From Coniferiporia sulphurascens (lineage: Eukaryota > Basidiomycota > Agaricomycetes > Hymenochaetales > Hymenochaetaceae), in the NCBI GenBank assembly GCA_002794785.1, contig NBBA01000019.1, forward strand, positions 434,001 through 498,000: a stretch of 64,000 bases of DNA. The letters run 5' to 3'. The notes below the pieces were generated by a model. It was given only the letters and a program-made list of their open reading frames with translations. It did not search any database and was not told the origin of the DNA. The first letter of the stretch is position 1. Each line of letters starts with the position of its first letter. Shown piece by piece: positions 20,648 through 32,560 of this stretch. A program made the translations under genes and the position numbers.

Positions 20648-23017
20648 ATGCCGGTCCAGCGTCCGATTAGAGGCCACCTTCCGTTCTCTGGCGACTTTGG
20701 GGGGGAGATGAACTCATGGCGGAAAACCAACACATCTACACGCTCGGGCATAAGCCTCAGAACACCCTACCCGGAGACAGACGCCGCCGAAGCAGACGAC
20801 GATGGCACGAAAAGCACGCTGACGATACTGAGGGTTTGGCTGGTCAATATGCTCCCTATATTCAACTCGCCGACGCGTCTCCGTGGTAAGGAAAAGGCCG
20901 CACTGAGGAGGACGAGGAATAGATTCTTCATGTTATTCTTATGCGCCTGCGTGTTCTTGGTCTGGAAATGGCTAAGTCCACAGACTCAAGCAGACGTTGT
21001 CCACGAACGGCATCACTCTGAGGAGTCCAAGCGATCTGAGCGTCCACAACAGGCTTTAAGGGCCGCACCGCATTTCTACCGTCCAGACGGCCTTCTCGAG
21101 GTTAATCCGAATGGCACGCATCCTATCTTTGACTTGATAATCAAAGCGGAAGCGGCGTGGTCTAAGAAGCAACGGAAAGCAAGTGCTACTTTCCAGGAAG
21201 CCGTCGAGGAGTACGTCCGGCGCTACCATCGGCCTCCACCAAAGGGTTTTGATAAGTGGTAAGACTTTTTTCACTTGTCAAAGATCTTTCTTATTTGGGG
21301 CAGGTGGGAGTATGTACAAGAAAATAAAGTCCAACTACCGGACGAGTACGACACTATACACGATCGTCTTGAACCTTTCTGGGGCATGCGACCGCTAGAT
21401 ATTCGCAGAGTCATGGCCGATTGGGAAGACCGCAGCGATGTTCCGGTTATGGTCTTCGGGAAAGCAGACGGGAAGCCAATCAAAATAATCAAGAACGGCA
21501 TGCCAGAGGCGGAAGCGACGACATTCGCGCAGGCACTCAGAGACCGACTTAATTTACTGTTCGACATTGAGGAGGACTTGCCGGACTTCAGGGCAATCAT
21601 CTCTCCAGGAGACACGCCGAACCTCCTGATGGACTATGAGTTGATGGAAGAGGCACGGCAAGCGGCACGGAAGGGGACTTGTGCGTTTTCCCATGGCTAT
21701 AACTGTACCCACTACTGATCAGCCACAGTTATCGACATTGATGCCCCACCTCCAGCGAAACACGGATGGCTCGCCGCCTGCAAGCCCGGCTCGCAAGCGC
21801 TTAAACAGACGCTCGACTTCTACGCACCAGTTCCCGCCGATCTATTACGCAAGAAAAAGAAAACTTTCATCCATGACCACGTCGCGTCAATGGACCCGTG
21901 CGCGCACCCCGCACATCTCTTCCTGGGTGGCCAATTCCTCTCACACTACGAAGGACCTTCGGCGCACCGCATGCTTGTCCCCCAGTTCTCGTCGTCCACA
22001 ACGCTTCTGCACTACGACTTGCTCCCGATGCCGCCCCCGGGCTGGGGCGAGGAGCGCCGCGACATCCCATGGGAGGACAAGTACGACGAACGCCTGCTGT
22101 GGCGTGGCTCCAATACAGGGATGATGTGCACACCGCACACGCGCTGGCGACAATCGCAGCGCTTCAGGCTCATTGAATTGGCAAGTGCAGTGGCGGGCGA
22201 CGTTACGGTGCTGCGCCCACCGAAGAAGGGACAAGAGCACTATCAAGTCGGGGAAGGAGAGAAGTGGCCAAGGGCGCGCGTTAATCCTGCCATGTTGGAT
22301 ATCGCATTCTCTACTGGCATCGTGCAGTGCGAAGAGCCGACGTGTAGTGAGCTCGGGACTAACTTTGACTGGAGGAAGCGGATGGATACCGAGGAATCGA
22401 GCAGGTACAAGTATGTAATCGATGTACGTATACATTCTGCTTTATTTTTTTCGGAAGCACATTTACCTAAATGACTCTCGCAGGTTGATGGGAATGGTTG
22501 GTCGTCACGTTTTAAGCGCGTCATGGCGAGCAACGCCTTGATCTTCAAGAGCACCGCATATCCCGAATGGTACGCACCAATCCCCACATCGCTTTCGCTT
22601 TCGCTTTCCCTCAACCCTTTGCTCGCTTTTAATCCTGTTCGCTCACTGTGCGTTTTTGCGTTCCAGGTTCGCCGACCGTATCCAGCCGTGGGTGCATTAC
22701 ATCCCTATTGCATTCAACTATTCCGATCTATACGACGCGTTCGTGTTCTTCCGCGGGGACATCACCGGTGAGGGCAATCATGACGAGCTCGCGAAGAAAA
22801 TCGCACTCGCGGGCAGCAAATGGACGAGCACTTTCTGGCGAGACGTGGATGCAACTGCGTACATGTTCAGGTTCGTGTTATTTTCTCTCTGTAGACTTGG
22901 AGTCTGCACTCTTTAACGCCGAAACGCTTATGACACAGGCTGCTACTGGAATACGCGAGGGTGATAAGCCTGGACCGTGAGGCTATGACCATGAATCTCG
23001 ACGACTTCGATCTATGA
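20648..23017 (+). CDS. GT90 / CAP10-domain glycosyltransferase
   Basis: Golgi-type transferase of the CAZy GT90 family (Cryptococcus Cap10/Cxt1 relatives; xylosyl- or mannosyl-transfer is usual). Exons: 20648-21258, 21304-21680, 21729-22423, 22484-22569, 22667-22870, 22939-23017, all in frame. A cytosolic N-terminus of about 95 residues is followed by one membrane anchor (RFFMLFLCACVFLVWKWL), giving type II topology. The luminal part starts PPPKGFDKWWEYVQENKVQLP and FWGMRPLDIR. The catalytic core has PWEDKYDERLLWRGSNTG, then RYKYVIDVDGNGWSSRFKR and FADRIQPWVHYIPIAFNYSD. About 680 aa. The sugar donor and acceptor cannot be read from sequence. Confidence 0.93.
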
Positions 23018-24160
23018 ATGTGCTGCATGCTTATTTCTAGTGGAAGACCTCGGACTGCCCAGTTGCACATATTGGTTTTTTCTTATATCTGGATTCCGTG
23101 ATGTATGTAAGCTACTGGACACGTTTACTATTGTATGGGTCGGACTGTTTGAATACATGATCTGATTGTACACTCCACTCCAAGGCCCGGCATCGTTTCT
23201 TATGCGACAGGGGCGTCTCATCCCTGATCGACACTCGACTGTAAAATTTGCTTCCACTCTCCCACACAGATCACACAACTCTACGTCGCGACCTTCGTAC
23301 TTACAATCTTCCCGACCACCCTTCATACAGCCCAACCAGAAATCAACGCCCACAAGCTCACAACGCGACCCGACCACATACCAAGCTTACGTAAACAACA
23401 CACATTTTCGGAGATAAAAAAAAACTATCGTTTATCCCGTGCGCATGAAAGCGAGAAAAGAAGGAAAGATCGACACATCAAACGAAGTCTAGACCAGATC
23501 GGCGCTTACACATGCACACGAATCCAAAATCCAAAATAAAGCTTCCGCAGCAATCGGGCAATTCATCATGGATTTGCCGCGCAAAAGCGGGAAACGATAA
23601 TTTTGATAATTATGGGAACTCTATCGCAATCTCAGGGACGTCTGTACTGGGAGGAGAAAAGGAGTCCGGTGTGGAGGCGAATTTCAATGAGGTATACGGC
23701 AATGGAGAACCAGCGAGCGATTAAGATCGGGGGATCGCTCTGCGATGACTTGATCATGAGGCTCGGACTCGAAGATTAGTAGATGTGTACCTTCCGAGTA
23801 ACTGCGCTGCATCCGGATGATGTGCAAGCCCAATGCAGCGTGCCTGCGGCGCAAGCAAAGCCAGGGCCCTTGAGTACAAACACACCATTTGAAAACAAGG
23901 TACCGCAGACTTCCAATCCTAATCTTGCGTAAAAGAATGGCCCGCAAGGAAAGATCGTTGCCGTTGATTGTGCGGAATCTATTCAAAGAGCTCCTTGCCG
24001 AAGGGCGGTCGAGCGCGGGCTTACTGCTCACCAGAGACTACGCCGTATACAATTTATTGATTCCGAAAAAGGACAGCAAAATGCTGGAGTGCACTGCTAG
24101 TAAGCTGTAGACATCGATAATACAACGTACACAAGGATTTATTTCATCTTAGAAATCAGC
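23018..24160. other. Intergenic region, no recognised gene
   Basis: It contains 3' flanks of two genes that point towards each other. Short A-rich stretches and unconserved open frames are present (23512-23724, 23889-24110), but no domain or splice-extended frame was found. Confidence 0.45.
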
Positions 24161-24964
24161 CTACGCGCGCTTTGAAGCAGCTTTCTCGACGTCGGCGGCA
24201 GCCTGCTTTGCGCTGGCTGCACTCTGTGCTGCTTTCTGTGCTGCAGCCTCTTTCGCTTCTTCCGACTTGCTACTTCCCCAGCCGAGCCAACTCCACCACG
24301 TGCTCTTTGCATCTTGGCCCTTCTGATCAACGTATGCCTTCGCGTCATGTGCGCCCTTCTCTGTTGATTCACGCGCATGTTGCAGGGAATTCGCGGCGAC
24401 GTCTTTATACGAGGCAAGTCGTGCTTGCGCATCCGCCACCGTTGTGTTTGCCTTCGCAGTTGCGCTATTATATCCATCTTGTACGGCGCCCTGCGCAGAA
24501 TCAACCTTCGCTTTGCCGTTCTCCTGTTCGGTTATTATAAGAACTTGAATATATGCATACTTCACACAAATTTCTGGTTTATACCTTCGCCTCGTTGACT
24601 TTTAGTCGCCCGTCGTCGAGCTTCTTTTGCGTCTGCACGCGTGCCGCATTCTCGAGCTCGCGTGCCTTCTGACCGACCTGCGGCAGCTCCTCTTGCCTGT
24701 TTTGGGTCGTGTAGTAGTAATAGCCCACACCACCTGCAGCTACGAGCGCGCCGATCACGAAAGGCATGGCGGTCCCCTTTTTGTCGATCGGTTCGGGACC
24801 TATTGGTGGCGGCGGAGGGTTGGTCGAGACCGCGCGTGCGTGGCATGATGTACGCGGCTACATAAATAAGAATTTGTATAAGTTTACGAGAGCTAAAAGG
24901 CTGGACGTACTTTGGCGACGACGGCGCGGCGGGCTGCAATACGTGCGATGCGGGATGTATTCAT
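24161..24964 (-). CDS. Alanine/lysine-rich LEA-like protein with mitochondrial-type N-terminus
   Basis: Three exons: the first runs from 24964 with MNTSRIARIAARRAVVAK; the second starts near 24868 with PRTSCHARAVSTNPPPPP, IGPEPIDKKGTA and ends at VNEAK; the third encodes ENGKAKVDSAQGAVQDG to KAASKRA-stop. The arginine-rich amphipathic start suggests mitochondrial import. A membrane segment follows (MPFVIGALVAAGGVGYYYYT). The remaining 170 residues are repetitive, charged and alanine-rich, predicted helical like LEA proteins or apolipoprotein-type repeats. Fungal relatives with a GGxGYYxY segment are often labelled calcofluor-white hypersensitive protein, but I only infer that similarity. A role in membrane protection or mitochondrial shape is conceivable, not shown. 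Confidence 0.75.
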
Positions 24965-25832
24965 GGTGGGTGTAATGCTGATGAAGGATACACAGAAGGC
25001 CCTTCTGCTTTTCATATAAGCGCGTCGTGGATGACAATGACATCATCAGTGGGCCGTCCCCCAAGAACGTCATAACAGGCAGCTTATATAAGCTCTTATT
25101 ATAAAGCGTTACAAAGCGGTCCCTCGTGTCGTACTCCAGGGCTTGAACACGAACCATCACTACCTGTGCGCCTTGTGATTGGAAAAAACAATGGGGCGGT
25201 GCATTAACCAGCCACCGCGGCAGCTTCATTGATGCCCGCTGTTTTTGCTTCGGCCGTGGGGGGCTTTGAATCATCATCATCATTCTTCTCAGATGGTTGC
25301 GACCTGTGGTTCCGATTTATCACTTTGGCAGCCGGATCTAGTCATTGTCATTGATCGGCCTTTATTTCTGAAAAAAAAAAACCTTGGAGACAAACAGTAC
25401 AATCAACCAAAACCGAATATCGATCATCAAGCAGAAGAGCGTGAGTAGGCGGTTGGCATTGGTCGGGCAAGACATGATCGCGGACAAGTCTCTTAGACGT
25501 GAATTTTAAACCAAGGTAGCGATTTTCCAGAACTGATGTCATGGAAGAGATGTTGCATCCATACCAGTTCATCATCAGAATGCTGCCACCGTTGCATCCC
25601 GGTACGCTTACACCGCAGCACGTTCAAGGGAATTACACCTCATCTCAGTATCAGTGTTGGGTCTTCCGTGCAATCCGAGTTAGCTCAGAGTATAATAAAT
25701 CTTTTTGCTTTCCCTCGTCCCAAAGTCCCCGTCGTGCCCGAATGCTACGTATAACCATCTCTCCCTAAACCTGAACGCTCACTTAAACGACATCCTTTTA
25801 AACGACACCCTTTTAAACGACACCTTCATCAC
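24965..25832. other. Divergent intergenic region
   Basis: It separates the LEA-like gene and the membrane protein gene at 25833. Only the short direct repeat at 25783-25825 and a TAATAAAT stretch near 25692 stand out. No gene recognised. Confidence 0.45.
25783..25825 (+). repeat. Three tandem copies of TTTTAAACGACACCC just before a start codon
   Basis: The units are 25783-25795 (TTAAACGACATCC), 25796-25810 and 25811-25824. The last one ends eight bases before the ATG at 25833, so the array lies in the 5' leader or core promoter. The first copy is shorter and has one substitution. Confidence 0.9.
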
Positions 25833-27154
25833 ATGCATTCCTTCACACTTACCACACTCTCCTCCAGCGCAGGCGCTTTTTTGATCTTTCTGGTGCTGTC
25901 TTTCGCACCCATGTCAAGTGCTTCACAGGTGGAAGTAACTATCGACGACACAACTGGCGATGGACAAACGGGCGAATTGCCGATCTATAAACATGCTGAG
26001 GACGGTAATAAATGGATGACGAACATCGATTGCGAGGATAATGTACCCGGGATGTGCGCGACGGAGATTGTAAGCGCTTCAACAGCATTCAACACCACTT
26101 GGCATGCAACCTGGGGGAACGCGGGAGTAACTATGACTTTCAACGGTACGTCCGTTTATCGTTTCTGCTAATTTCGGTAGGATCGGGGAGGAAATAAACT
26201 CATTCATATCCGGGATAATAATAAAATAGGTTCCGCAGTCTCGGTCTACCTTATTACACCCGGTTATGTATCGCTCGAATCCGGAATAGTTGGCACAAAC
26301 GTATCCTTCTATCTCGATGGTATACCGGTCCAGCCATTCATCTACGTTCCGCGTGTAGGCGACATCGCGCAGAATTTGCCTGCCTACACAGACACTGGCC
26401 TCACGGACGGCATTCATAAATTGACCATACATGCTAACCCGTATGTCGTGCACAACGAAGCAAATCTCTCTACGATTGCGTTCTTCGACCGTGCAGTTTA
26501 CAGGTAACTACCTTCCTTTTTCATTTAGTGGTGTATACATATCTGATCTGGACATTAACAAGCTTCGGCGTTAAAAATGCCGCAACACCAACGCATGGCT
26601 CCGATCTTCTCATCGGAGGCGTCGTAGGTGGTATATCTCTCATCGCCATCGCGTCCGCTCTATGTACGTGCATCATGCGCAAACGCGCTAAGAAGAAGTC
26701 AAAGTGCAAGCAATACATTGAGCCATTCGATGGCGTTTGGACCCGCATCAAGACAGAGTCGCGCGCACGTTTTTCTTTTACAACACTTGCCCCGCTCTAC
26801 AGCCTCACGCCGCCCGACTTGCATGTCAAAGCTATGGAATCCGTCCAAAAAAAGTACCGGAAATCGGTACTTGCGGCGGGATTACGAGCCCCGCCGACGG
26901 GCGGTGACCGCCAGGCTCCTCGTGGTGGGTGCACAACCGCGGACCAGCTTGCCGCTGCCGCGGCTTCCGAAGCGGAACCTCTGGGTCTGGGAGCCGAGTT
27001 TGACGCGGATTGCGAAGGCGACGTGGACCTTCCGACGTATGAATCGCTGGAGCCGATTGTGCCTACTGAATCGAGAGGAAGTGGGTGGCGCGATAGTTTG
27101 AAGTGGGTGCGGCGTGTTAGTCGGGCGCATTGGAGAAGGCAAGAAAGCGAATAG
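25833..27154 (+). CDS. Secreted-ectodomain single-pass membrane protein
   Basis: Three exons: 25833-26145, 26230-26503, 26563-27154. The third exon joins only via the acceptor at 26561-26562, giving AVYSFGVKNAATP. A signal peptide (SAGAFLIFLVLSFAPMSSASQ) leads to an ectodomain with beta-rich features typical of fungal transmembrane proteins: VEVTIDDTTGDG, WHATWGNAGVTMTFNG, TGLTDGIHKLTIHAN. Next comes one membrane helix (DLLIGGVVGGISLIAIASAL), a basic stop-transfer segment (MRKRAKKKSK) and a long disordered cytosolic tail ending in an acidic LPTYES motif. The layout matches a large basidiomycete group of unknown, possibly surface-sensing, function. Confidence 0.8.
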
Positions 27155-28335
27155 GTAGTAATTAGCCCCCCTTATCTCACGTTAGCATGGTAATGGACGT
27201 CTACCCTGTGTTTCACGGAAGTACTAGTGTGTAGTTCATCTTCTACTCTTTTATCTCAATTAGGTCTACGTTACTTCGACTCTGTATAATTTTTTGATTG
27301 GTTAATGATAATCGAGATTGTGGCTTGTTGGAACGCGCTTCGGATATGGGTGGATTAGGCAAGAATCGAGATGTGGGCGTTCATCGAGCGAATATGCAAG
27401 CGAGGGGGATTACGTACTCACGTGTATCGGGCGCCTTCAAACTTGCGTTTCAAAACGCGGCGTTGTAACCACCTTCCGAACTCCGACTGCTTGCAAAAAG
27501 TTGTTGTCCGGATGGGGACGGCGGGGGCCGGAACCGGCTTCTGCGGGGAGCACAGCGCAACGGCCACGTGTGCCATTTACTTGTCTTGATGAACACCAAT
27601 ATGTTTTTTTCGTGAACGCATGTCGAAACTAGAAACGTTTATTTCATCCAGGAACACCAGAGGCAACTCAAGTACGACCTTGGACGCGACGTTACGAATC
27701 GCTCTTTATCGCACGACCGTGACGACATCAAAATGCCGGCATGTTGCGGACAACTCCGACTCGTTGATAAGCTTTCATGCTTCGTGTGCAATCCGATTCA
27801 AGTTTTGAATCGACCCCCGCGGCGCATCCAATCCAATTCAGCTTATAATAAGAAACGCCTATCGGTGTTTCCCTATCCAGTCTCGCTTAAACGGGGCGAA
27901 GATCATCTTTGATGTCTTTTTTTCTCTCCATTCGTTTCGAAGCATGGCGCATACTTAAAGTCCGATCTGCACCCGTTGCTGCGGGTCCTTTTGACCGAGC
28001 TGTGTCGTTCCCCCCCTACGATTTGGTACTTGTTTCGCATCCAGGTACAATATTTCTCTGGGAGTCTGACTCTACAGCAGCGGTCCAATCTTTCGTCTGC
28101 CCCACCAGCGAGACTGGTGTCCTTGCTTATGACTTACTCCCGATCTGCCTGTTTCTCGGACTAGTATCTGAGTTTGTTTATCTTCGCACTGCTCTCCGTT
28201 GATAACTGGCCCGACACCCAGCACCGTGCGGCGCTGCTGGTCAGAGATAACCTCTTCCCCTGCGTCGCTCCCGACCTTAATCACCTTATACTCTAACGTA
28301 CACTTCTCCTTGAACTACAAACAAGCGGACACTTT
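27155..28335. other. Intergenic region, no recognised gene
   Basis: These 1.2 kb contain scattered short frames with no domain. The last 100 bases before 28336 are probably the leader of the DUF6533 gene. Confidence 0.45.
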
Positions 28336-30236
28336 ATGTCGGATCCGACGGACGGGACGACCCAGGCACTAGTGGATATCCTCGCACAAGGGATCCAGGA
28401 TGCAAATGCAACGAGATATATCAGCGGTTAGTGCCCCACCGAGCACGGGTGCTACTGCCGCTAGGAGTGCTGACGGGGCCACCTTTCCTTTTGATAACAT
28501 AGCGGTCGGCCTCGTCCTCTTACTTTACGACCACCTGTTGACGTTTCGAGACGAAGTCGAGCTGGTCTGGAAAGCGAACCCCTCGTTCGCGAAGAAGCTT
28601 TTTCTATTGAACCGGTATATGGTAGCGGGAAGCCAGATAACAACGGCATACTGTATGTCTACCAGTATTGTATCGAATTCCTCACAGTAAACTCACGAAC
28701 ATGCGAGGTAGATTTAAATAGATATGATGACAGTGGTGTCACAGATCGGGTGCGTGCACCCACCCCTCCCCTAAGCTCTTTGTTATTAGCCGGCGGTATG
28801 CTGAACTAAGCGGTAGGCCTGCAAGAACCTCATTAGCTTTGTTTTTGTCTACGGTATTTTCTCCGTCGGGTGCGGCAATGTCCTTGTGCTACTACGCGTT
28901 GTCAGTCTTTGGGACCGTGATCGGGTACGTCTTCACAGCTATACTCTGCCCACATTCGAGACTGGACGGTTGGCTCATCATTCATCTTATATAGAGGATC
29001 GTGAAGCTCATGGGGGTCGGATTCCTTATCTCCTTCCTCTCATCGGTCGCCTTCACGATCAGCACACTCGTTAAATCCTATCGTACGTGATGCTCCATCT
29101 TCTAGCTCTCTGCAAGAAATAACGCCTTATCTTGTTCTTGCGTTTTTCACGCAGCTGGGTATTCATACGTACCCGCTGTCCACTCATGTGTCTCCGTCAT
29201 CAAAGTACCCATCTTCCCTGCGGTATGGGCTGCGTCGGTTAGTACCGTTCTACTACACCTGGCTTTGATCTAAGCCTTATTACTTGGACAACCTCGTCTT
29301 TGTTTTCTTTCTTTTCCCAGCTTGTCTTCGAAGTACTGGTCTTTGTGTCGGTTTTATGGAATGCACTGAACCGGCCCCGGTTGCTTAACACACCATTACG
29401 GCGCGTACTGCTCCGCGATGGGATTATTTTCTTTGGTGTATGTTCTCCGTTCCTATATTTGCTTTTGAGTTAAGGGCGAAAACTGACCGATTCGTGTGGC
29501 TTCTCAACAGGCATTGGCAAGTAAGTGAATTAACTGTTATATTGCACCCGCTTCGAGATCCAGATGCTCAAACTACGATTTTGTAGTATTGCGGAGTAGC
29601 AACCTTATAATCGCCGTCGTTGCTCGGGTGCGTTATCCTTCTCACGCGACACACTATTCATTCATTCACTAAATGTTTCATACACTAGCCGTCTCTCATC
29701 ATGGTCGGGGTCTTGTGCGCATTCAGTCCCCATCCCACTTTGCACAATTTGTCTAACACTAAATCCGCTCTATAACCTCCAGCTTCGTCTGGGCCATGAC
29801 GACACTCGTGCTCAACCGCTCGCTGCTGAACATCCAAAAGGCCTCCCGGAGCTCATCCTTAGACCTAGACACGAGCTCACGCACCATGCACGGTAAAACG
29901 ATCACATCCATCCGGTACTCCTGGGAGTCCATCGCAATGTCCGTCGTGCCCTCGCCCTCGCCCGCGCCCACACCCGGGCCCGTCCGCAAGCCCGTCCCTG
30001 CGCCCCGCCCCACCGGCAGCACCCGCGCACACGCAAAACCGGGAGGCACCACAACTAGCACACCTAGTACGAGGCGCCCCGGCACTGCGGACTCGCTCCC
30101 CCCGCGCGGGGCGTTTATAGTCGAGCGCGTAGTCGAAGAGGAGTGCGGTAGCGATGAAACCGCCGTTGCGCGCCCGGTCGGCGGTGGCGGCGGCGGCGGC
30201 GCCCGGGGATATCCTGGGGTCGGTAGTGTATGCTAG
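28336..30236 (+). CDS. DUF6533-type integral membrane protein, copy 2
   Basis: Starts MSDPTDGTTQALVDILAQG, then DANATRYISA across the first intron. The DUF6533 signature follows: VGLVLLLYDHLLTFRDEVEL VW, then KKLFLLNRYMV. Middle exons include CYYALSVFGTVIGYVFTAIL (28879-28950) and several short helices interrupted by introns of about 60 nt, not all of which I resolved. The last exon (from about 29783) reads SFVWAMTTLVLNRSLLNIQK, then a tail rich in Pro, Ser and Thr with a glycine run (VGGGGGGGARG), stop at 30234-30236. It is a paralog of the minus-strand gene at 15653-17311, with a longer and more disordered tail. Function unknown. Confidence 0.75.
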
Positions 30237-30747
30237 CGCCGGTTTCCCAGGCGTCACGGTGCGGGGGGGGGGGGGCCGCGGAGAGTTTCGGATTTGAATT
30301 GTTCCCATACTGTATGTACGTTCGATATGACTCATTGTATTATCTTATCCTGGATGGTTATCGACTTTGATGAACTTGTCCCATGTGGTTCGCGTATGAG
30401 AAATTGGTAAGGCACTGGCACTAGTACTGCTTAATGCACTGGCAAACTTACTAAATGCGACTCGTCAATACGGGCAAGTCGGCTCAAATACTGGGACGGG
30501 CAATGTGACAGTATGGAGACCGTAGTCCAAGAGATTGCACACAACGGTGGACACTACAGTATTGGTGCTGACGGCAAGTCGACTTGTGCTCTTCTACGAC
30601 CTCTGTCCACTAACTAGTCCCCATATTAACCACCACTGTATTATGTTCAGGTTCACACTCGAAGCGCACTGACGATATATATATAATAATTTAAGCATAG
30701 ACGAATTTCATGAGACAGCTCTTGGTCGACATACACGTCTTTACCAT
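30237..30747. other. Intergenic region with a poly-G tract
   Basis: This is the 3' flank of two convergent genes. A run of ten or more G at about 30263-30273 and an alternating AT stretch (30674-30684) are the only features seen. Confidence 0.5.
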
Positions 30748-32060
30748 CTACTTGTTCCGACTACGCATCAAGATGCGAACGACCTCCTTCCTAACACCCA
30801 TCATCTCCTGTGTGTTCATATACTCCTCCGTCACCCTCATAAGCTCAGGGACCGCCTTATAATCATCAAGACGAACATCACCAATCTCAGGCACATTTAT
30901 CCGAAGGTACGTCCCCAGATCCGCCTCTCGAAAACGCTCCTCAACGCGCAAATGCGTCTTCTTAGAGTCCGTGAGGATATGCCCGATCGCACGCGTGAAC
31001 GACACGATCGACGCGGCAGACGTGCAGCGCGGTAGCGCCATGGGCGCCTTCTCGCCTGTACCGACGCTGAGGAGGAGCCCGAAACGCACACCGCGCCCGT
31101 AGACGCGTCGCGCCTCTGCTACGAGTAGGTCAGCTGGGTTGTTCGCTGCGATACCGCCGTCGATCGCGACTACCCCGTTTGGTAGCGTTGCTGGAGGGAA
31201 GTATGCTGGTGCGGCGGTCGTGGCGCGTGCGGCGTCTGCGATGCGGTATGAGGTATTGGGGTTTGGAGAAGATATGCCCGGGACGTCGTAGGATCGCATG
31301 AGGAGCGGTCGGCCTGACGCGTCGGACGCGTCGACGGCGGTTACGAAGACGTTGCACGCGCTGGCGTCGGTGCTACCCTCCCGCAAGAGTGCATCAGGTC
31401 CCTCCGCGGTATGTTCCATGACAATCTGTGCATAGAGCCGCTCAGCGAGCGCGGCAGAGTACCGGCAGCCACAGAAGACGCTACGAAGGAGCCTGGAACG
31501 CGAGCTGAAGAGGCGCGCAGAGAGAGCGAGGTACGTGTCGAGGAGCGCGTCGGTGGAGACGCGGAGGCGACCAAGCATCATAGCGATGAGACCACCGGTG
31601 CTCGTGCCGCCAATCATGTCGAAGTAGTCTGCGGCGCGCGCGTCTGGGCCTTTCCGCCCTGAGGCAGCGGCGAGGTCGTCCATGATAATGGATATGACCT
31701 TGGCGGAGGCGACGCCACGGACGCCTCCACCGTCAAAGGCGACCGCGTTGATGTAGGTAAGCGGGGTGTGGTCCTCGTATGCGGGCGCGTGGCTGATGAG
31801 GGACGAGGCGCGCGAGCGCGACTTCCCGCGGTAGGAGGGAGGCGGGGTGACGGAGATAGTGGATGAGCGGGATGGGAACTGTGGTTATACATGTGAGTGA
31901 AGGGATACAGTGAAGGGAAAGCGTGGACGGTCACCATCGTAGACTTTTTGTCCTGCGAGCGCCTCATGGTGTATTTCGCTTTGAGCTTCTCGATCAGGGT
32001 CCAGCCCTTGACGTCCTCAAAGCCCGAGGGGAGAGAGAACGACTGTGTGATAGCTGACAT
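30748..32060 (-). CDS. Patatin-like phospholipase
   Basis: Lipid acyl hydrolase with a Ser-Asp dyad. Two exons: 32060-31935 and 31878-30748, intron 57 nt, in phase. The oxyanion-hole loop is FDGGGVRGVAS. The nucleophile elbow is GGTSTGGLIAMMLGRL (G-T-S-T-G). The catalytic aspartate lies in VVAIDGGIAANNP (DGG). The N-terminal 40 residues (MSAITQSFSLPSGFEDVKGW) precede a Ser/Arg-rich linker. About 418 aa, a usual size for fungal single-domain patatins. No transmembrane segment or signal peptide. All dyad residues are intact. Confidence 0.92.
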
Positions 32061-32560
32061 AGGGGATATGGCTGTCCACTGCAGGGAGCGTCGGGGGTGG
32101 GATGTATCGGATACACTTGGTTAACCCTTGGCGGGTATAATATCGTTCAACGACAGAAGAAGGGGGGACGCAAGAACGCAATCCGTGCGCTCAAGAGCGG
32201 GAGGGAGAGGAAAGGGCTGGGGATGGTTGAAACAGAGAGTCGGTCAACGACGGATACTGGCGGTGCCGGGCGGGCGTGGCGTAATACAAAGAGACAAGCC
32301 TGAAGGAGAGTGTTTCTGTCGTTCCCCCTCAAGAAGCCGCGTTTTCATACATTCTAGGGAGCCGGGAGGTGTTCGTGTATCGTGGTGGATATTGAGGAAG
32401 GAGCTAACGACAGAACTGTGTCGCCTGGGGCCTCTTTTAAGAAAGCTCGACGAGACTTTTGGTCTAGGCTAGACTACTAATAATTTGGATTCAAACTCGA
32501 CTGGTGTTTGAGTCCGGACTATTCACCGGATGCGGTGTCGGTTTGTTTGAAGTTTCATCC
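32061..32560. other. Intergenic region
   Basis: No gene recognised. The upstream region of the patatin-like gene, ending where the inverted segmental copy begins. Confidence 0.45.

Noticed and set aside
28336..30236. G-protein-coupled pheromone receptor (STE3-like)
   Set aside because: The LLYDHLLTF signature and family order fit DUF6533, not STE3; no homeodomain or pheromone precursor genes nearby.
30263..30273. Poly-G run as a functional quadruplex
   Set aside because: One homopolymer in a 3' flank, prone to sequencing error; no spaced G-tracts.
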